From Streptomyces sp. TS71-3 (GTDB lineage Bacteria; Actinomycetota; Actinomycetes; Streptomycetales; Streptomycetaceae), in assembly GCF_018327685.1 (NCBI RefSeq), contig NZ_BNEL01000001.1, positions 3,100,001-3,164,000 of the forward strand: a DNA stretch of 64,000 nucleotides. The letters run 5' to 3'. A program made the translations under genes and the position numbers. This document shows, piece after piece, positions 24,774 to 33,368 of this stretch. The stretch's first letter is position 1. Each line of letters begins with the position of its first letter. The notes beneath the pieces were generated by a model, which saw only the letters and a list, made by a program, of their open reading frames with translations, was not told the origin of the DNA and did no database searches.

Positions 24774-25003
24774 GTCGTGTCCGGCGGATCTTCGTGGATC
24801 AGCCTGCGGCGTCTGGTGCCGTGCATCGCAAGGCGGAGGATCGTCCTCGTACGGGGCGTACTCGGATGACTCCGACAACGCGGCGAGGTGCGGTACTGGG
24901 GGCACTCCCCCACTGCCTGAAGGGCGTGGGAGGTACCCCCACCCACGCCCTTGAGGCAGTGGGGGAGTCGCGGGCCCACGAAGATCCGCCGGACACGACC
25001 TAG
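24770..25003. mobile_element. MITE-like palindromic element with perfect 24-bp terminal inverted repeats and CTAG flanks
   Basis: GTCGTGTCCGGCGGATCTTC is the outer part of a 24-bp terminal repeat found at 24774-24797 and, inverted and exact, at 24976-24999. Both ends are flanked by CTAG (24770-24773, 25000-25003), consistent with a 4-bp target duplication; including it, the match is 28 bp. The 226-bp core has no coding capacity, so it is non-autonomous. The internal sequence (around 24823-24870, with GCATCGCAAGGCGGAGGATC) resembles a palindromic repeat I recall between genes in many Streptomyces genomes. CTAG targeting is known in part of the IS5 family, a possible source of the transposase. 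Confidence 0.7.
24904..24968. repeat. Long inverted repeat inside the MITE-like element
   Basis: 27-bp arms (24904-24930 and 24942-24968) with a single mismatch and an 11-nt loop. It could be a second small element nested in the first, or a transcription terminator for the patatin gene. Confidence 0.75.
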
Positions 25004-25126
25004 GCGGCCGAATGCGCACGCCTGGCGGCCGAGAGCGCACCTCTGGCGGCCGGTAACGCACCTCCGGCGGCCGGTAACGCACCCCGGCGCCCGGTAGCGC
25101 TTCCCGGTACCCCGTAGCGCTCCACC
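25003..25126. repeat. Degenerate tandem array, six units of 20-21 bp
   Basis: Units begin at 25003, 25024, 25045, 25066, 25086 and 25106, each a variant of GGCGGCCGGTAACGCACCTCC. Conservation is highest in units 3 and 4. The array starts exactly at the end of the MITE-like element and fills the space between the convergent patatin and peptidase genes. The rest of the gap to 25347 has looser GGGCCTCCCGGAC repeats and no gene. Confidence 0.75.
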
Positions 25127-25347
25127 GTCCCGGTTGAGAGGGTGGACGTTCGCCCGAAGTGACCGGAGCGCTGCCGGCCTCCCGCATCCGCACGTGTCAC
25201 CGGCGGCGGCGGGCCGGGCACCGGCGGCGCAGGGGCGCGGGCCTCCCGGACCGGGAGTCTCCCGGGCCGGGGCCTCCTGGACCGCGGGCCTGCCGACCGT
25301 GGGCCTCCCGGACGGACAGACGGACGGCCGGCCGGGAGGCGGCAGGC

Positions 25348-26796
25348 TCACCGAATCCTGTGCTCGTCCCAGAAGGCGGTCAGATCCTTGTCCGTCACCG
25401 CCTGAGCGGCCTTCTTGAAGTCGGCGGTGGTGGAGACGCCGTACCAGTGGTCGTGGGCGTACTGCTTCAGAAGGCGCGCCATGGTGCCGGACCCGAGGGT
25501 GGTCTCCAGGTCGGCCAGGGCACAGGGACCGGCCGTGTAGAGAAGGTGGTACTCGTTGCCGTGCGCGGACCAGTACGCCATGGAGTTGGTCAGCGCCGTG
25601 TCCTCGCTCGGGAAGACGGCGGTATCCGACCAGCAGTTTTTCATGTCCATGCCGTAGAAGAGCTCGTTGGCGTACTGCGCGAAGCTCTCGTCCAGCCAGG
25701 GCGCGCCGTACTCGTCGTTGCCGACGATGCCGTACCACCACTGGTGGGCCACCTCGTGGGCGACAGCACCGCCGTCCTCCGCGGTGCCGAGGAGAACCAG
25801 GCCCGGGTACTCCATGCCGCCGCCGAACCCGCTGGTCATCACGAGGTCGATCTCGCCGTACGGATAGCGGCCGAACTCCTCGCCGAACCGGTCGACGGCG
25901 GCGACGCCGTTCTCGCGGTTCAGGCGCATGCCCGCGGCAGGCGTGTCGGGTGCCCAGTACGACTTCACGCGCACCCCCGAGGGCGACGTGTCCGTCGCCG
26001 TGCGGAACGGGCCGGCGGCCCAGGCGAAGTCACGTACCCGGTGCGCGACGCTCGACGTGATGACGCGTCCGGCGCCACCGGGGCGGGTCGACGTGCGGCC
26101 CGTCGCGGGGACCTCCAGGGCGGCGGGGTGGTCGATGCGCACCCGGAAGTCGCTCGCGAGGGTGTAGAAGCTCTCACCGGTCGACACGTACGGGTCGAGG
26201 TGCCAGCCCTTCCCGTCGTGCACGGCGAGCACCGGCAGCGCGTTGCCCAGGAATCGGGACGCTCCGTCGCGGCCGAAGCGGGCGTTCCGCTCGGGCACGG
26301 TGATGGACACGTCGAACGCGATCGACGTGCGCCGGCCGTGTGCGAGCGGCTTCGGCAGGGTGATGGCCAGCGCCGTGCAGTCCACGGTGAGGGGGCCGGC
26401 GGTGCCGCCCCGCACACCCGACACCTTCACGGGCGAGGGCGCGTCCGGCGTGCCGCACCTGTCCTCGCCGTTGCCCCAGAGCCGCAGGTACACCTCTCGG
26501 AGTGGCTGGTCGGAGGCGTTGCGCAGCGACACGCTCTGCCGGCCCGTCCAGTGGGAGCCGTCGGTGTCGGCGCGCAGACTCACGTCGTAGCGGGCGCCGT
26601 CGGGTGTCGCGCCGTCGGGTGTCGCGGTGGCCGGAGTCGCGGTGCCGGGCGTCGCCGTGCCGGCGGCTCCCCTCCCCGCGACCGGTGGTGCCGCGAAGGT
26701 GCCGGACACCGCGGCGCCCTGGGCCATGAGCCACACGAGCAGCACGACGAGCAGCCGGCGGGCTGTTGTTGACGATCGGGTGGATAACGGTGACAT
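25348..26796 (-). CDS. Secreted M1-family metallopeptidase, TTA codon at position 4
   Basis: 482 residues from ATG 26796; no strong ribosome-binding site, and an upstream start at 26865 is possible. The N-terminus is a signal peptide (RRLLVVLLVWLMAQGAAVSG) followed by a repeat-rich TATP/DGATP stretch. The zinc site HEVAH (347-351) with Glu370 in WLDESFAQYANE, and the substrate motif GGGMEYPG in place of GAMEN, identify gluzincin aminopeptidases of family M1. It lacks the long C-terminal ARM-repeat domain, as in small Streptomyces homologues. Codon 4 is TTA (26785-26787), predicting bldA dependence. It should degrade peptides outside the cell. Confidence 0.87.
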   Translation of the reverse strand: MSPLSTRSSTTARRLLVVLLVWLMAQGAAVSGTFAAPPVAGRGAAGTATPGTATPATATPDGATPDGARYDVSLRADTDGSHWTGRQSVSLRNASDQPLREVYLRLWGNGEDRCGTPDAPSPVKVSGVRGGTAGPLTVDCTALAITLPKPLAHGRRTSIAFDVSITVPERNARFGRDGASRFLGNALPVLAVHDGKGWHLDPYVSTGESFYTLASDFRVRIDHPAALEVPATGRTSTRPGGAGRVITSSVAHRVRDFAWAAGPFRTATDTSPSGVRVKSYWAPDTPAAGMRLNRENGVAAVDRFGEEFGRYPYGEIDLVMTSGFGGGMEYPGLVLLGTAEDGGAVAHEVAHQWWYGIVGNDEYGAPWLDESFAQYANELFYGMDMKNCWSDTAVFPSEDTALTNSMAYWSAHGNEYHLLYTAGPCALADLETTLGSGTMARLLKQYAHDHWYGVSTTADFKKAAQAVTDKDLTAFWDEHRIR

Positions 26797-26951
26797 GGCA
26801 GCGGATGATGCCACACGTCCATCGGAAGCGGACAGGGCTTGGACGCACCGGTGGGCACGTCCCACCCGGGGTGGCAGGGGTGGCAGGGGTGGCCAGGGCG
26901 GCCGGGGTTCAGGGGAGCCTGTGCGCGCCGATGACGGTCAGGAGCCGCGGA

Positions 26952-27434
26952 TCAGCCGAGCGCGGCGCGGAGCCTGCCCACGGCACCGGCAGGGAAGGGG
27001 TGCGGCCAGCCCGCGATCGAGCCGTCCGGCCCCGCGGCCGCCCCGACCGCCTCGAAGCCGCGCAGGAACGCACCGGCGAACGTGCGGCGCGGCGCCACAT
27101 ACCCGGCCACCGCCTCGCCGCGCATCGGCATCCAGTTGGGCGCGGTGATCCAGGAGCGGATCGCCACCGCGTGCACCACCAGGGCCAGGTGGTCGGCCGG
27201 GGCCCAGCCGAAGTCCAGGAAGACCCCGCCCGGTTCGTCGCCCCAGAGCACCGCCCGCAGGGACGGTCCGGACGCCGGGCGGGCGAGCGTGGCGACGGCC
27301 TCCGCCAACTCCGCGAACGGGTCGTTGACGCCGGGCGTGCGGAACGCGTGCCGATGCGCTCCCAGACGGAGTATGAGGTCGCACCAGGCCCCGCTGAAGT
27401 GGAAATCCACGTCCTCGCTCGTGTCCCCGTCCAC
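26952..27434 (-). CDS. Conserved hypothetical protein
   Basis: 160 residues from GTG 27434. I do not recognise the family. It is acidic at the N-terminus (MDGDTSEDVDFHFSG), has two hydrophobic patches (DHLALVVHAVAIRSW; RRTFAGAFLRGFEAVG) but no signal peptide, and is rich in Trp and Pro. It follows the DapA-type gene by 78 nt on the same strand and is probably the last gene of the catabolic operon. Role unknown. Confidence 0.6.
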   Translation of the reverse strand: MDGDTSEDVDFHFSGAWCDLILRLGAHRHAFRTPGVNDPFAELAEAVATLARPASGPSLRAVLWGDEPGGVFLDFGWAPADHLALVVHAVAIRSWITAPNWMPMRGEAVAGYVAPRRTFAGAFLRGFEAVGAAAGPDGSIAGWPHPFPAGAVGRLRAALG

Positions 27435-27512
27435 CCCTTGACGCTACTGGGCCCGCCTCACCCGTGGGAAGCACGGGAGACCTGCGAAAGCGGTGCCGAA
27501 CAGCGGCAAGAC

Positions 27513-28442
27513 CTACGCCGGAAAGAGCTCCGGCAGCAGCCGGTGGGCGTCGGCGCGGGCCGGTGCGACCGCCTCGGCGGGTGCCGACGACGCCGGCCAG
27601 CGCAGCGTCACGCCGATGTCCGCCCAACCGCCGACGGCGGCAAGGAACTTGTCCAGCGCGGGGTTGGAGAGCCCGCGCGCCTGCAACGGCGCGATGTGCA
27701 GGGCGAAGAACTCCGCGATGCGGCGCTCCACGTCTGCGGCCGCGGCCGGGTCCGTCCTCATCAGCCGGTACCAGGCGACGGCTCCGCGGGGCGACAGGGC
27801 CGCGACGTTCGAGTAGCTGCCGTGCGCGCCGCGGGCCAGCCCGGACGCCAGCAGGTGGCCGGGCACGAAGACCGACAGCCGGGGCGCCGCCTCGGCCATC
27901 GCCGCGTACCACGCGTCGTCGCCGCCGGCCACCTTGACGCCGATGAGCCCCGGGACCTCGCGGGCCACCCGCCCGAGGAGCGCCGGCCGCACCGCGGTCT
28001 TGGCGTGCGGCGGGTTGTAGAGCACCAGCGGCACGTCGCCGGCTGCCTCGGCCGCGCCGGCCACGAACCGTACGACCTCGTCGTCGTTGAGCGGGACCCA
28101 GTCCGGCAGGATCACCTGGAGGGCGCCCGGCCGCAGCCTGGCCGCGCGCCGGATGCGGCCGAGCATCACCGGCGCGGCCGGGTGCGAGGCGCCGATCTGG
28201 TACGGCAGCCCGGCCGCCTCGCAGCGCCCCGCCAGCACCGTGTTCACCCGGTCGAACCCGGCCTCGTCGAGGGTGTGGAACTCGCCCGCGGTGCCGTGGG
28301 CGTAGACGCCGTCGACGCCGCTGGCCAGCAGCGCGTCGAGCTGGCCGTCCAGCCGGTCCCAGGCGATGGCGTCCCGGCCCTCGACGGGGAGCAGGAGCGT
28401 CGCCCACACGCCGGTGACCTCGTCCGCCGGCAGTGGCTTCAT
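27513..28442 (-). CDS. Dihydrodipicolinate synthase / N-acetylneuraminate lyase family aldolase
   Basis: 309 residues. The class I aldolase motifs of the DapA superfamily are present: HGTAGEF (49-55, pyruvate carboxylate site), catalytic Tyr142 in LYNPPH, and the Schiff-base Lys170 in GLIGVK. Such enzymes make or break a bond between pyruvate and an aldehyde. The context of sugar ABC permeases, a LacI regulator and FAD oxidoreductases argues for a sugar-acid lyase (for example keto-deoxy sugar cleavage) rather than lysine synthesis. ATG 28442 follows GAGGGAG. A hairpin separates it from the permease gene, so it may have its own promoter or depend on readthrough. Confidence 0.87.
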   Translation of the reverse strand: MKPLPADEVTGVWATLLLPVEGRDAIAWDRLDGQLDALLASGVDGVYAHGTAGEFHTLDEAGFDRVNTVLAGRCEAAGLPYQIGASHPAAPVMLGRIRRAARLRPGALQVILPDWVPLNDDEVVRFVAGAAEAAGDVPLVLYNPPHAKTAVRPALLGRVAREVPGLIGVKVAGGDDAWYAAMAEAAPRLSVFVPGHLLASGLARGAHGSYSNVAALSPRGAVAWYRLMRTDPAAAADVERRIAEFFALHIAPLQARGLSNPALDKFLAAVGGWADIGVTLRWPASSAPAEAVAPARADAHRLLPELFPA

Positions 28443-28531
28443 CGTCGCTCCCTCAGGACGGGCCGGGTCGGGCAGGGTCGGCAGCCTGCCCGCGGTGGAT
28501 CACGCTGTCAATCCCCGGACCAGCACCGTCC

Positions 28532-28549
28532 CCCACGGACCGCCGTGGG
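28532..28549. terminator. Hairpin after the ABC permease operon
   Basis: CCCACGG (28532-28538) pairs with CCGTGGG (28543-28549), 4-nt loop, about 45 nt beyond the permease stop at 28595 on the minus strand and before the aldolase gene. Confidence 0.5.
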
Positions 28550-28594
28550 CCGCCACGGACCGCCGGGGCACGGCGGACGGCAGCGGCCAGGGGC

Positions 28595-29458
28595 TCACCC
28601 CTTCACCGCGCCCACCAGGACCCCCTTGGCGAAGTGCCTCTGGAGGAAGGGGTAGACGACCAGGATCGGCACGATGCTGATGACGAGGATCGCCATCTGG
28701 AGCGACTGCTGCGGAGGGAGCACCGCCTCCGTGCTGCCTATCTCCGAGCCGCCCACCACGTAGGTGCGCAGCACCAGTTGCAGGGGCCACTTGGCGGTGT
28801 CGCTGATGTAGAGCAGCGCGGTGAAGAAGCTGTTCCAGTAGGAGACGGCGTAGAACAGCCCCGTGACGGCGAGCACCGCCTTGGACAGCGGCAGCACCAG
28901 CCGTACGAGTGTCTGCACCTCGCTCGCCCCGTCGAGCCTCGCCGAGTCCAGCAGCTCGGCCGGCAGGTCCATGAAGAACGCGCGGACGACGATGACGTTG
29001 AAGCCGTTGACGACCACCGGGAGGATCAGCGACCAGTACGAGTCGAACAGGCCGAGCTGCTTGACCATCAGGTAGCTGGGGATGATGCCGGGGCTGAAGA
29101 GCAGCGTGAAGAGCACGGCGAGGAGCATGGGCTTCGCGCCGAAGCTGCCCGGCCTCGACAGCGCGTACGCCAGCAGCGCGGTGCACGAGAGCGACAGCAG
29201 GGTGCCCACGACGGTGATCCCGGCCGAGACCAGCAGCGCCTGGGTGACCGTCGCGCCGGACAGGATCGTCCGGTACGCCTGAAGCGTGGGGTGGTCCGGC
29301 CACAGGACGAATCCGCCCGCCCGGTTGACCTGGTCCGGTGAGGCGAGGCTGGTGGAGACGACGGCGAGGAACGGCAGGACGACCAGGGCGCAGGCGGCGA
29401 GGACGACGACGCCCTTGGCGCCGCGCGCGACCGGGTGCGGGGTGGCGGTGGCGCTCAT
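28595..29458 (-). CDS. Carbohydrate ABC transporter permease, LplC/MalG type
   Basis: 287 residues, six helices. The cytoplasmic EAA loop is DSARLDGASEVQTLVRLVLP, which contacts the ATPase, and the sequence SYWNSFFTALLYI is typical of LplC-type subunits that serve polysaccharide or oligosaccharide importers. ATG 29458 overlaps the stop of the other permease (ATGA), so the two are made in equal amounts. No ATPase gene is present in the window; Streptomyces often share one (MsiK) between several sugar importers. Confidence 0.92.
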   Translation of the reverse strand: MSATATPHPVARGAKGVVVLAACALVVLPFLAVVSTSLASPDQVNRAGGFVLWPDHPTLQAYRTILSGATVTQALLVSAGITVVGTLLSLSCTALLAYALSRPGSFGAKPMLLAVLFTLLFSPGIIPSYLMVKQLGLFDSYWSLILPVVVNGFNVIVVRAFFMDLPAELLDSARLDGASEVQTLVRLVLPLSKAVLAVTGLFYAVSYWNSFFTALLYISDTAKWPLQLVLRTYVVGGSEIGSTEAVLPPQQSLQMAILVISIVPILVVYPFLQRHFAKGVLVGAVKG

Positions 29459-30429
29459 GACTGGTAGACCCCTCGCTCTCCGAAGATGTGGGCGACCTTG
29501 TTGGCGCCGAGCACCAGGCCCACCCCGACGAGGCCCTTGACCAGCCCCACCGCCGCGGCCACCCCCCAGGAGCCGCCGAGGACGCCCTGGTTGTAGACGT
29601 AGGTGTCGAGGACCTCGGAGTGGTCGAGGCCGACGGCCTGCTGCTGGAGGATGATCTGCTCGAAGCCGACGGTGAGGGAGTCGCCGAGGCGCAGGATGAG
29701 CAGCAGCACGATGACACCCCGGATGCCCGGCAGGGTGACGTGCCACGTCTGCCTGGCCCGGCTCGCACCGTCCACCGCCGCCGCCTCGTAGAGCTGGGCG
29801 TCGATGCGGGACAGGGCCGCGAGGAAGAGGATCATCGCCCACCCCGAGTCCTTCCAGACCACCTGGGAGGTGATGAGGACCGCGAAGAAGTCCGGGTTGC
29901 CGATGATGTCGAGCGTCGAGTGGCCGTGGTCCCGCAGCCAGTCGTTGAGCATCCCGCCGTTGCCGAGCATGTTCTGGAAGAGCGCGACGACGATCACCCA
30001 GGACATGAAGTGCGGCAGGTAGAGGACGCTCTGCGCCAGCCGCTTGACGTGCTCCGACAGCAGGCTGTTGAGGAGCAGCGCGAGCGCGATGGGGATCGGG
30101 AAGACCAGGACGATCTGGATGAACGAGATCAGCAGCGTGTTGCGCAGGGCATTGAGGAAGGCCGGGTCCCCGGCGAACAGGATCCGGAAGTTGTCCAGGC
30201 CGCTCCACGGGGAGCCCGTGATACCGAGGAACGGCTGGTAGGCCTGGAAGGCGGTGACGTTGCCGAGCAGCGGTACGTAGTGGAAGAGGACGATGGCCGC
30301 CATGCCCGGCACCGCGAGGAGGAGCAGGAATCTGTCGCGGCGCAGCCGGGCCAGGCGGGTGGTGGGCCGGCGCTGCCGGGCGGGTGCGGGCTCCGTCTTT
30401 GGCAGGCGGGTTCTCAGGGCGAGGCTCAT
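29455..30429 (-). CDS. Carbohydrate ABC transporter permease, LplB type
   Basis: 324 residues from ATG 30429 (GGGAG upstream), with six helices and a basic N-terminal ~40 residues. The EAA loop is EAAAVDGASRARQTWHVTLP, and YVPLLGNVTAFQAYQPF is the first periplasmic loop characteristic of LplB. It overlaps the LacI gene before it and the LplC-type gene after it by ATGA, so regulator and permeases form one translationally coupled unit. The partner binding lipoprotein is encoded divergently at 33369. Confidence 0.92.
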   Translation of the reverse strand: MSLALRTRLPKTEPAPARQRRPTTRLARLRRDRFLLLLAVPGMAAIVLFHYVPLLGNVTAFQAYQPFLGITGSPWSGLDNFRILFAGDPAFLNALRNTLLISFIQIVLVFPIPIALALLLNSLLSEHVKRLAQSVLYLPHFMSWVIVVALFQNMLGNGGMLNDWLRDHGHSTLDIIGNPDFFAVLITSQVVWKDSGWAMILFLAALSRIDAQLYEAAAVDGASRARQTWHVTLPGIRGVIVLLLILRLGDSLTVGFEQIILQQQAVGLDHSEVLDTYVYNQGVLGGSWGVAAAVGLVKGLVGVGLVLGANKVAHIFGERGVYQS

Positions 30430-31493
30430 GGGGCACTCCCGGTGTGGCGGGGCGGGGCGACGGTGCCGGTCAGGTTGTGGGTGCAGGGCAGCAGGACCTG
30501 ACGCTCGTGGTCGCCGGCCGGGTCCCCGAGGAGCTGGACGAGCAGGCGCACGGCGCGCCGGCCCATGCCGTTGCGGGGCACGTGGAGGCAGGCCCACGGG
30601 TGGGATTCGGTGGGGCCGCCGGGGCTGTCCACGAGGAGGACGACGGACAGGTCGTCCGGGATGCCGAGGCCGCGGACGCCGGTCATCACGGCGAGGACCC
30701 GCACCAGGTTGACGGATTCCACGAGTACCGCGGTCGCGCCGTCGGCGAGCGCCGCGTCGAGCCACTGGGCGGTGAGCTGCTCGGGCGTGGTGAAGGCGGG
30801 CTCGGGGACGGCGAGGCCGAAGCGGGTGAGGGCCCCGGCGAAGCCCTCCCACCGGTCGGTCTGCGTCTCGCGGCGCCTCGCCTCGCCGAGGTAGGCGAAG
30901 CGTCGGTGGCCCTGGGCGACCAGGTCGCCGACGATGCGTGCGGTGGCGCCGCGGTAGTCGCCGCCGACGTAGGCGATGTCCATGCCGGGGACCTCGCGGC
31001 GGCCGATGAAGACGAACGGGTAGCCGTCGTTCTCCAGGCGGGCGAGCTCGTCGGGCCCGGCGTGGTGGCCGAGGAGTACCGAACCCGCCGCGTGCCGCAG
31101 GGCGTTGACGCCGTCCGCGTCGTAGATGCGGCGGATGCCGTCCTCGGTCTGGGTGGCGGTGAAGAGCACCAGGTTGCACGACTCGGCGACGGCCTGCTCC
31201 TCGATGCCGCGCAGGAACTCGAAGTAGTAGTCGCCGGTGTTCGTCGGGAAGACCGGCTCGAAGGTGTGCACGCCCAGCAGCAGGCCCTGGGTGGAGGCAC
31301 GGGAGGACGGCTTGGCCGTCTGGGCGGTGTACCGCAGCTTCCGCGCGGCCTCGATGACCCGGCGGCGGGTCTCGCCGGAGATCCGCTGGGCCTCGGTGGC
31401 ACCGCCGAGCACCATGGACACCGTCGACTGGGAGACGCCGGCCTCGCGTGCCACATCGGCCTGGCGCGGTCCGCGTGCCTGGGGAGATGCCAC
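30426..31493 (-). CDS. LacI family transcriptional regulator
   Basis: 355 residues. The N-terminal helix-turn-helix is ADVAREAGVSQSTVSMVLGG, then the hinge region RRRVIEAARKLRY and a periplasmic-binding-protein-like sensor domain (GLLLGVHTFEP, SVLLGHHAGPDE, GHRRFAYLGEA). GTG 31493 follows AAGGA. It sits between the FAD oxidoreductase (29 nt upstream) and the permeases (4-nt overlap), so it is autoregulated with the operon. The probable operators are the AT-rich palindromes at 33178-33189 and 33289-33300. Its effector is presumably the imported sugar or a breakdown product. Confidence 0.9.
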   Translation of the reverse strand: MASPQARGPRQADVAREAGVSQSTVSMVLGGATEAQRISGETRRRVIEAARKLRYTAQTAKPSSRASTQGLLLGVHTFEPVFPTNTGDYYFEFLRGIEEQAVAESCNLVLFTATQTEDGIRRIYDADGVNALRHAAGSVLLGHHAGPDELARLENDGYPFVFIGRREVPGMDIAYVGGDYRGATARIVGDLVAQGHRRFAYLGEARRRETQTDRWEGFAGALTRFGLAVPEPAFTTPEQLTAQWLDAALADGATAVLVESVNLVRVLAVMTGVRGLGIPDDLSVVLLVDSPGGPTESHPWACLHVPRNGMGRRAVRLLVQLLGDPAGDHERQVLLPCTHNLTGTVAPPRHTGSAP

Positions 31494-31522
31494 AGTCCGT
31501 CCTTACGTGGGGTTGCTGGTCT

Positions 31523-33106
31523 TCACTGGCTGGCCGCCGAATGTAGCGGCGGCCAGGTCAGCACCGCACCGCCCGTGGTCAGATCGCGCCGCAGGGTGGC
31601 GTACGGCACGTCCTGGACGGCCGACCTGGCGTCGCAGGCGAGCGCGGCGGCGGCGCCCGCGGCCTCGCCGAGCATCATGAAGACCGGCTCCATGCGCACG
31701 GACGAGAACGCCACGTGGGACGCCGAGATGGCGGCGGCGACCAGGAGGTTCCGGCACTCGGACGCGCGCGGGACGATCGACCGGTAGGAGATCCCGAACG
31801 GCGCGGTGACGCTCTGCTGGACGTTGCCCTCGTTGCGCGGGGAGCCGTCGACGAGGACGCGCTTCACGTTGTGCGAGTCCATGACGTACGAGGCGAGGGC
31901 GACCGGGTCGGGGACGGAGGTGCGCGCCTCGCCGTCCGCCTGGGTGATGACGTGCTCGGCGACCATGCGGCGGCCCTCGCGGACGTAGAGCTGCGGCGGC
32001 CAGTGGGCGGTGTCCGCGAACTCCCGGGGCGACAGGCCGTAGGCCCGGGTCGCGGAGCGCACCTCGGCGGGCAGCCGGGGGTCGTTGGCGAGGAAGTACA
32101 GCAGCCCGGCCTGGTAGCGCACGTGGTCCTGGAAGATCTCCTCGCGCCGCGCCGGACCGGCCTTCGGCCATTCGTGGTTGGCGCCGATGTGGTCGGAGGA
32201 GAAGGCGCCGTGGTTGTTCATGTCGAAGACGTCGCCGTGCTCGCCCGACTCCACCAGGCAGGTGCGGCCGAAGAGCTCGTAGACACCGGCGTCGACGTAC
32301 CTGCGGAGCAGTTCGTAGCGCCCCGGGTCGTAGCCGTCCGGCTCGGGGAAGGGCACCCGGTCGTCGGCCGTGGTGACGCAGAGGCGGAAGTTGTAGGCCT
32401 GGATGCTCCGGTCGCCCTCGCCGGTGTCCCCGTGGCCGCCGTCGGAGATGCCGGGCAGCAGCCCGCTTCCGGGATCGCCCGGCACCACGTACGGATCGAC
32501 CCGCCGCTCGAACTGGTGGTTCGTGCTGGCCTGGACGCCGGCCAGGGACTCGCCGTACGCGGTGGCCGGCTCCCGGCCGAGCGTGTGGCCGACCCCGGCC
32601 GCCGCCATCAGGTCGCCCTCGTAGGTGGCGTCCACGAAGCAGCGGGCGCGGTGGACCGTGCCGTCGTCCGTGCGCAGCTCCTCGATCCTGCCGTCCCGCA
32701 GGGACACCGCGTCGAGGTGGCGCCCGCGGTGCACGGTGACACCGGCCTCGGACACCCAGCGCTCGTAGATCCCCTCGGCGACGCCCGGTTCGAAGTTCCA
32801 GCGGGGCGCGGGCGATCCGTAGTGCCGGGCCACCTCGTCGTAGAAGGAACGGGACAGGCCGCCGACGGTCGCCGGATGCCCGGTGTCGGTGAAGCCGAGT
32901 CCGCAGGAGCTCATGCCGCCCAGCCGCTCGCCGGGCGCGACCAGGGCGACGTCGAGGCCGGCGCGGGCGGCGCGGACCGCCGCGGCGACGCCGCCCGACG
33001 TGCCGCCGTACACGAGGACATCGCAGTCCACAGGCACCCCCGCGGACGCCGCCGGCTCCGGCTGCCGCCAGTAGCGCAGCCCCGCGAGCGCTTCGCCGTG
33101 CGCCAT
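31523..33106 (-). CDS. FAD-dependent oxidoreductase (FAD_oxidored, PF12831 type), cytoplasmic
   Basis: 527 residues from ATG 33106, which follows GGGAGGGG; a start 13 codons earlier is less likely. The FAD Rossmann loop VLVYGGTSGGVAAA is at ~30-43, then GERLGGMSSCGLGFTD, VDATYEGDLMAAAGVGHTLGRE, and the C-terminal SSVRMEPVFMMLGEAAGAAAA. It is a clear paralogue of the Tat-exported protein at 36674 (shared PDGYDP, YVREGRRM and EGDLMAAA blocks) but has no signal peptide. The family contains FAD enzymes found beside glycosidases in sugar-utilisation loci. The substrate is presumed to be a sugar or glycoside hydroxyl. First gene of the leftward operon. Confidence 0.85.
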   Translation of the reverse strand: MAHGEALAGLRYWRQPEPAASAGVPVDCDVLVYGGTSGGVAAAVRAARAGLDVALVAPGERLGGMSSCGLGFTDTGHPATVGGLSRSFYDEVARHYGSPAPRWNFEPGVAEGIYERWVSEAGVTVHRGRHLDAVSLRDGRIEELRTDDGTVHRARCFVDATYEGDLMAAAGVGHTLGREPATAYGESLAGVQASTNHQFERRVDPYVVPGDPGSGLLPGISDGGHGDTGEGDRSIQAYNFRLCVTTADDRVPFPEPDGYDPGRYELLRRYVDAGVYELFGRTCLVESGEHGDVFDMNNHGAFSSDHIGANHEWPKAGPARREEIFQDHVRYQAGLLYFLANDPRLPAEVRSATRAYGLSPREFADTAHWPPQLYVREGRRMVAEHVITQADGEARTSVPDPVALASYVMDSHNVKRVLVDGSPRNEGNVQQSVTAPFGISYRSIVPRASECRNLLVAAAISASHVAFSSVRMEPVFMMLGEAAGAAAALACDARSAVQDVPYATLRRDLTTGGAVLTWPPLHSAASQ

Positions 33107-33177
33107 GTTTCCCCTCCCGATGGGCTGTTGGTGTAGGGCATTCATAGCATCGACGAAACTCGTACGTCCATAACTGA

Positions 33178-33300
33178 TATTGCTAATACCGAGAAATGGA
33201 AAGCCCTGTCACGCCCCTTGACTTGGCGCCGGAATCCGCCGCTAACCTCACCGGCAACCGGCTGCGCCGGAAGCGCACCTCGGCAATCGTATTAGTAATA
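33178..33300. promoter_or_regulatory. Probable LacI operators: two inverted AT-rich palindromic sites
   Basis: TATTGCTAATAC (33178-33189) and GTATTAGTAATA (33289-33300) are inverted copies of each other with one mismatch. The second contains a perfect palindrome TATTAGTAATA. In a ~72% GC background such sequences stand out. They flank the shared promoter region of the two divergent sugar operons, so looping between them is possible. Confidence 0.6.
33218..33248 (+). promoter_or_regulatory. Possible promoter of the binding-protein operon
   Basis: TTGACT (33218-33223) followed by TAACCT (33243-33248) at 19 nt, or GCTAAC at 17 nt, lying between the two palindromic sites. Weak -10 match; tentative. 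Confidence 0.35.
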
Positions 33301-33368
33301 AGCGGTGCGTCAGTATCAGCGCTGCGCCAGCGACTTGCACATCCTCCTCATCGAGAAGGAGTTTCACC

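Noticed and set aside
24770..25003. Intact insertion sequence
   Set aside because: The interval between the terminal repeats is only 226 bp and encodes no transposase.
27513..28442. Lysine biosynthesis dapA
   Set aside because: Context of sugar permeases, LacI and FAD oxidoreductases; no other lysine genes nearby.
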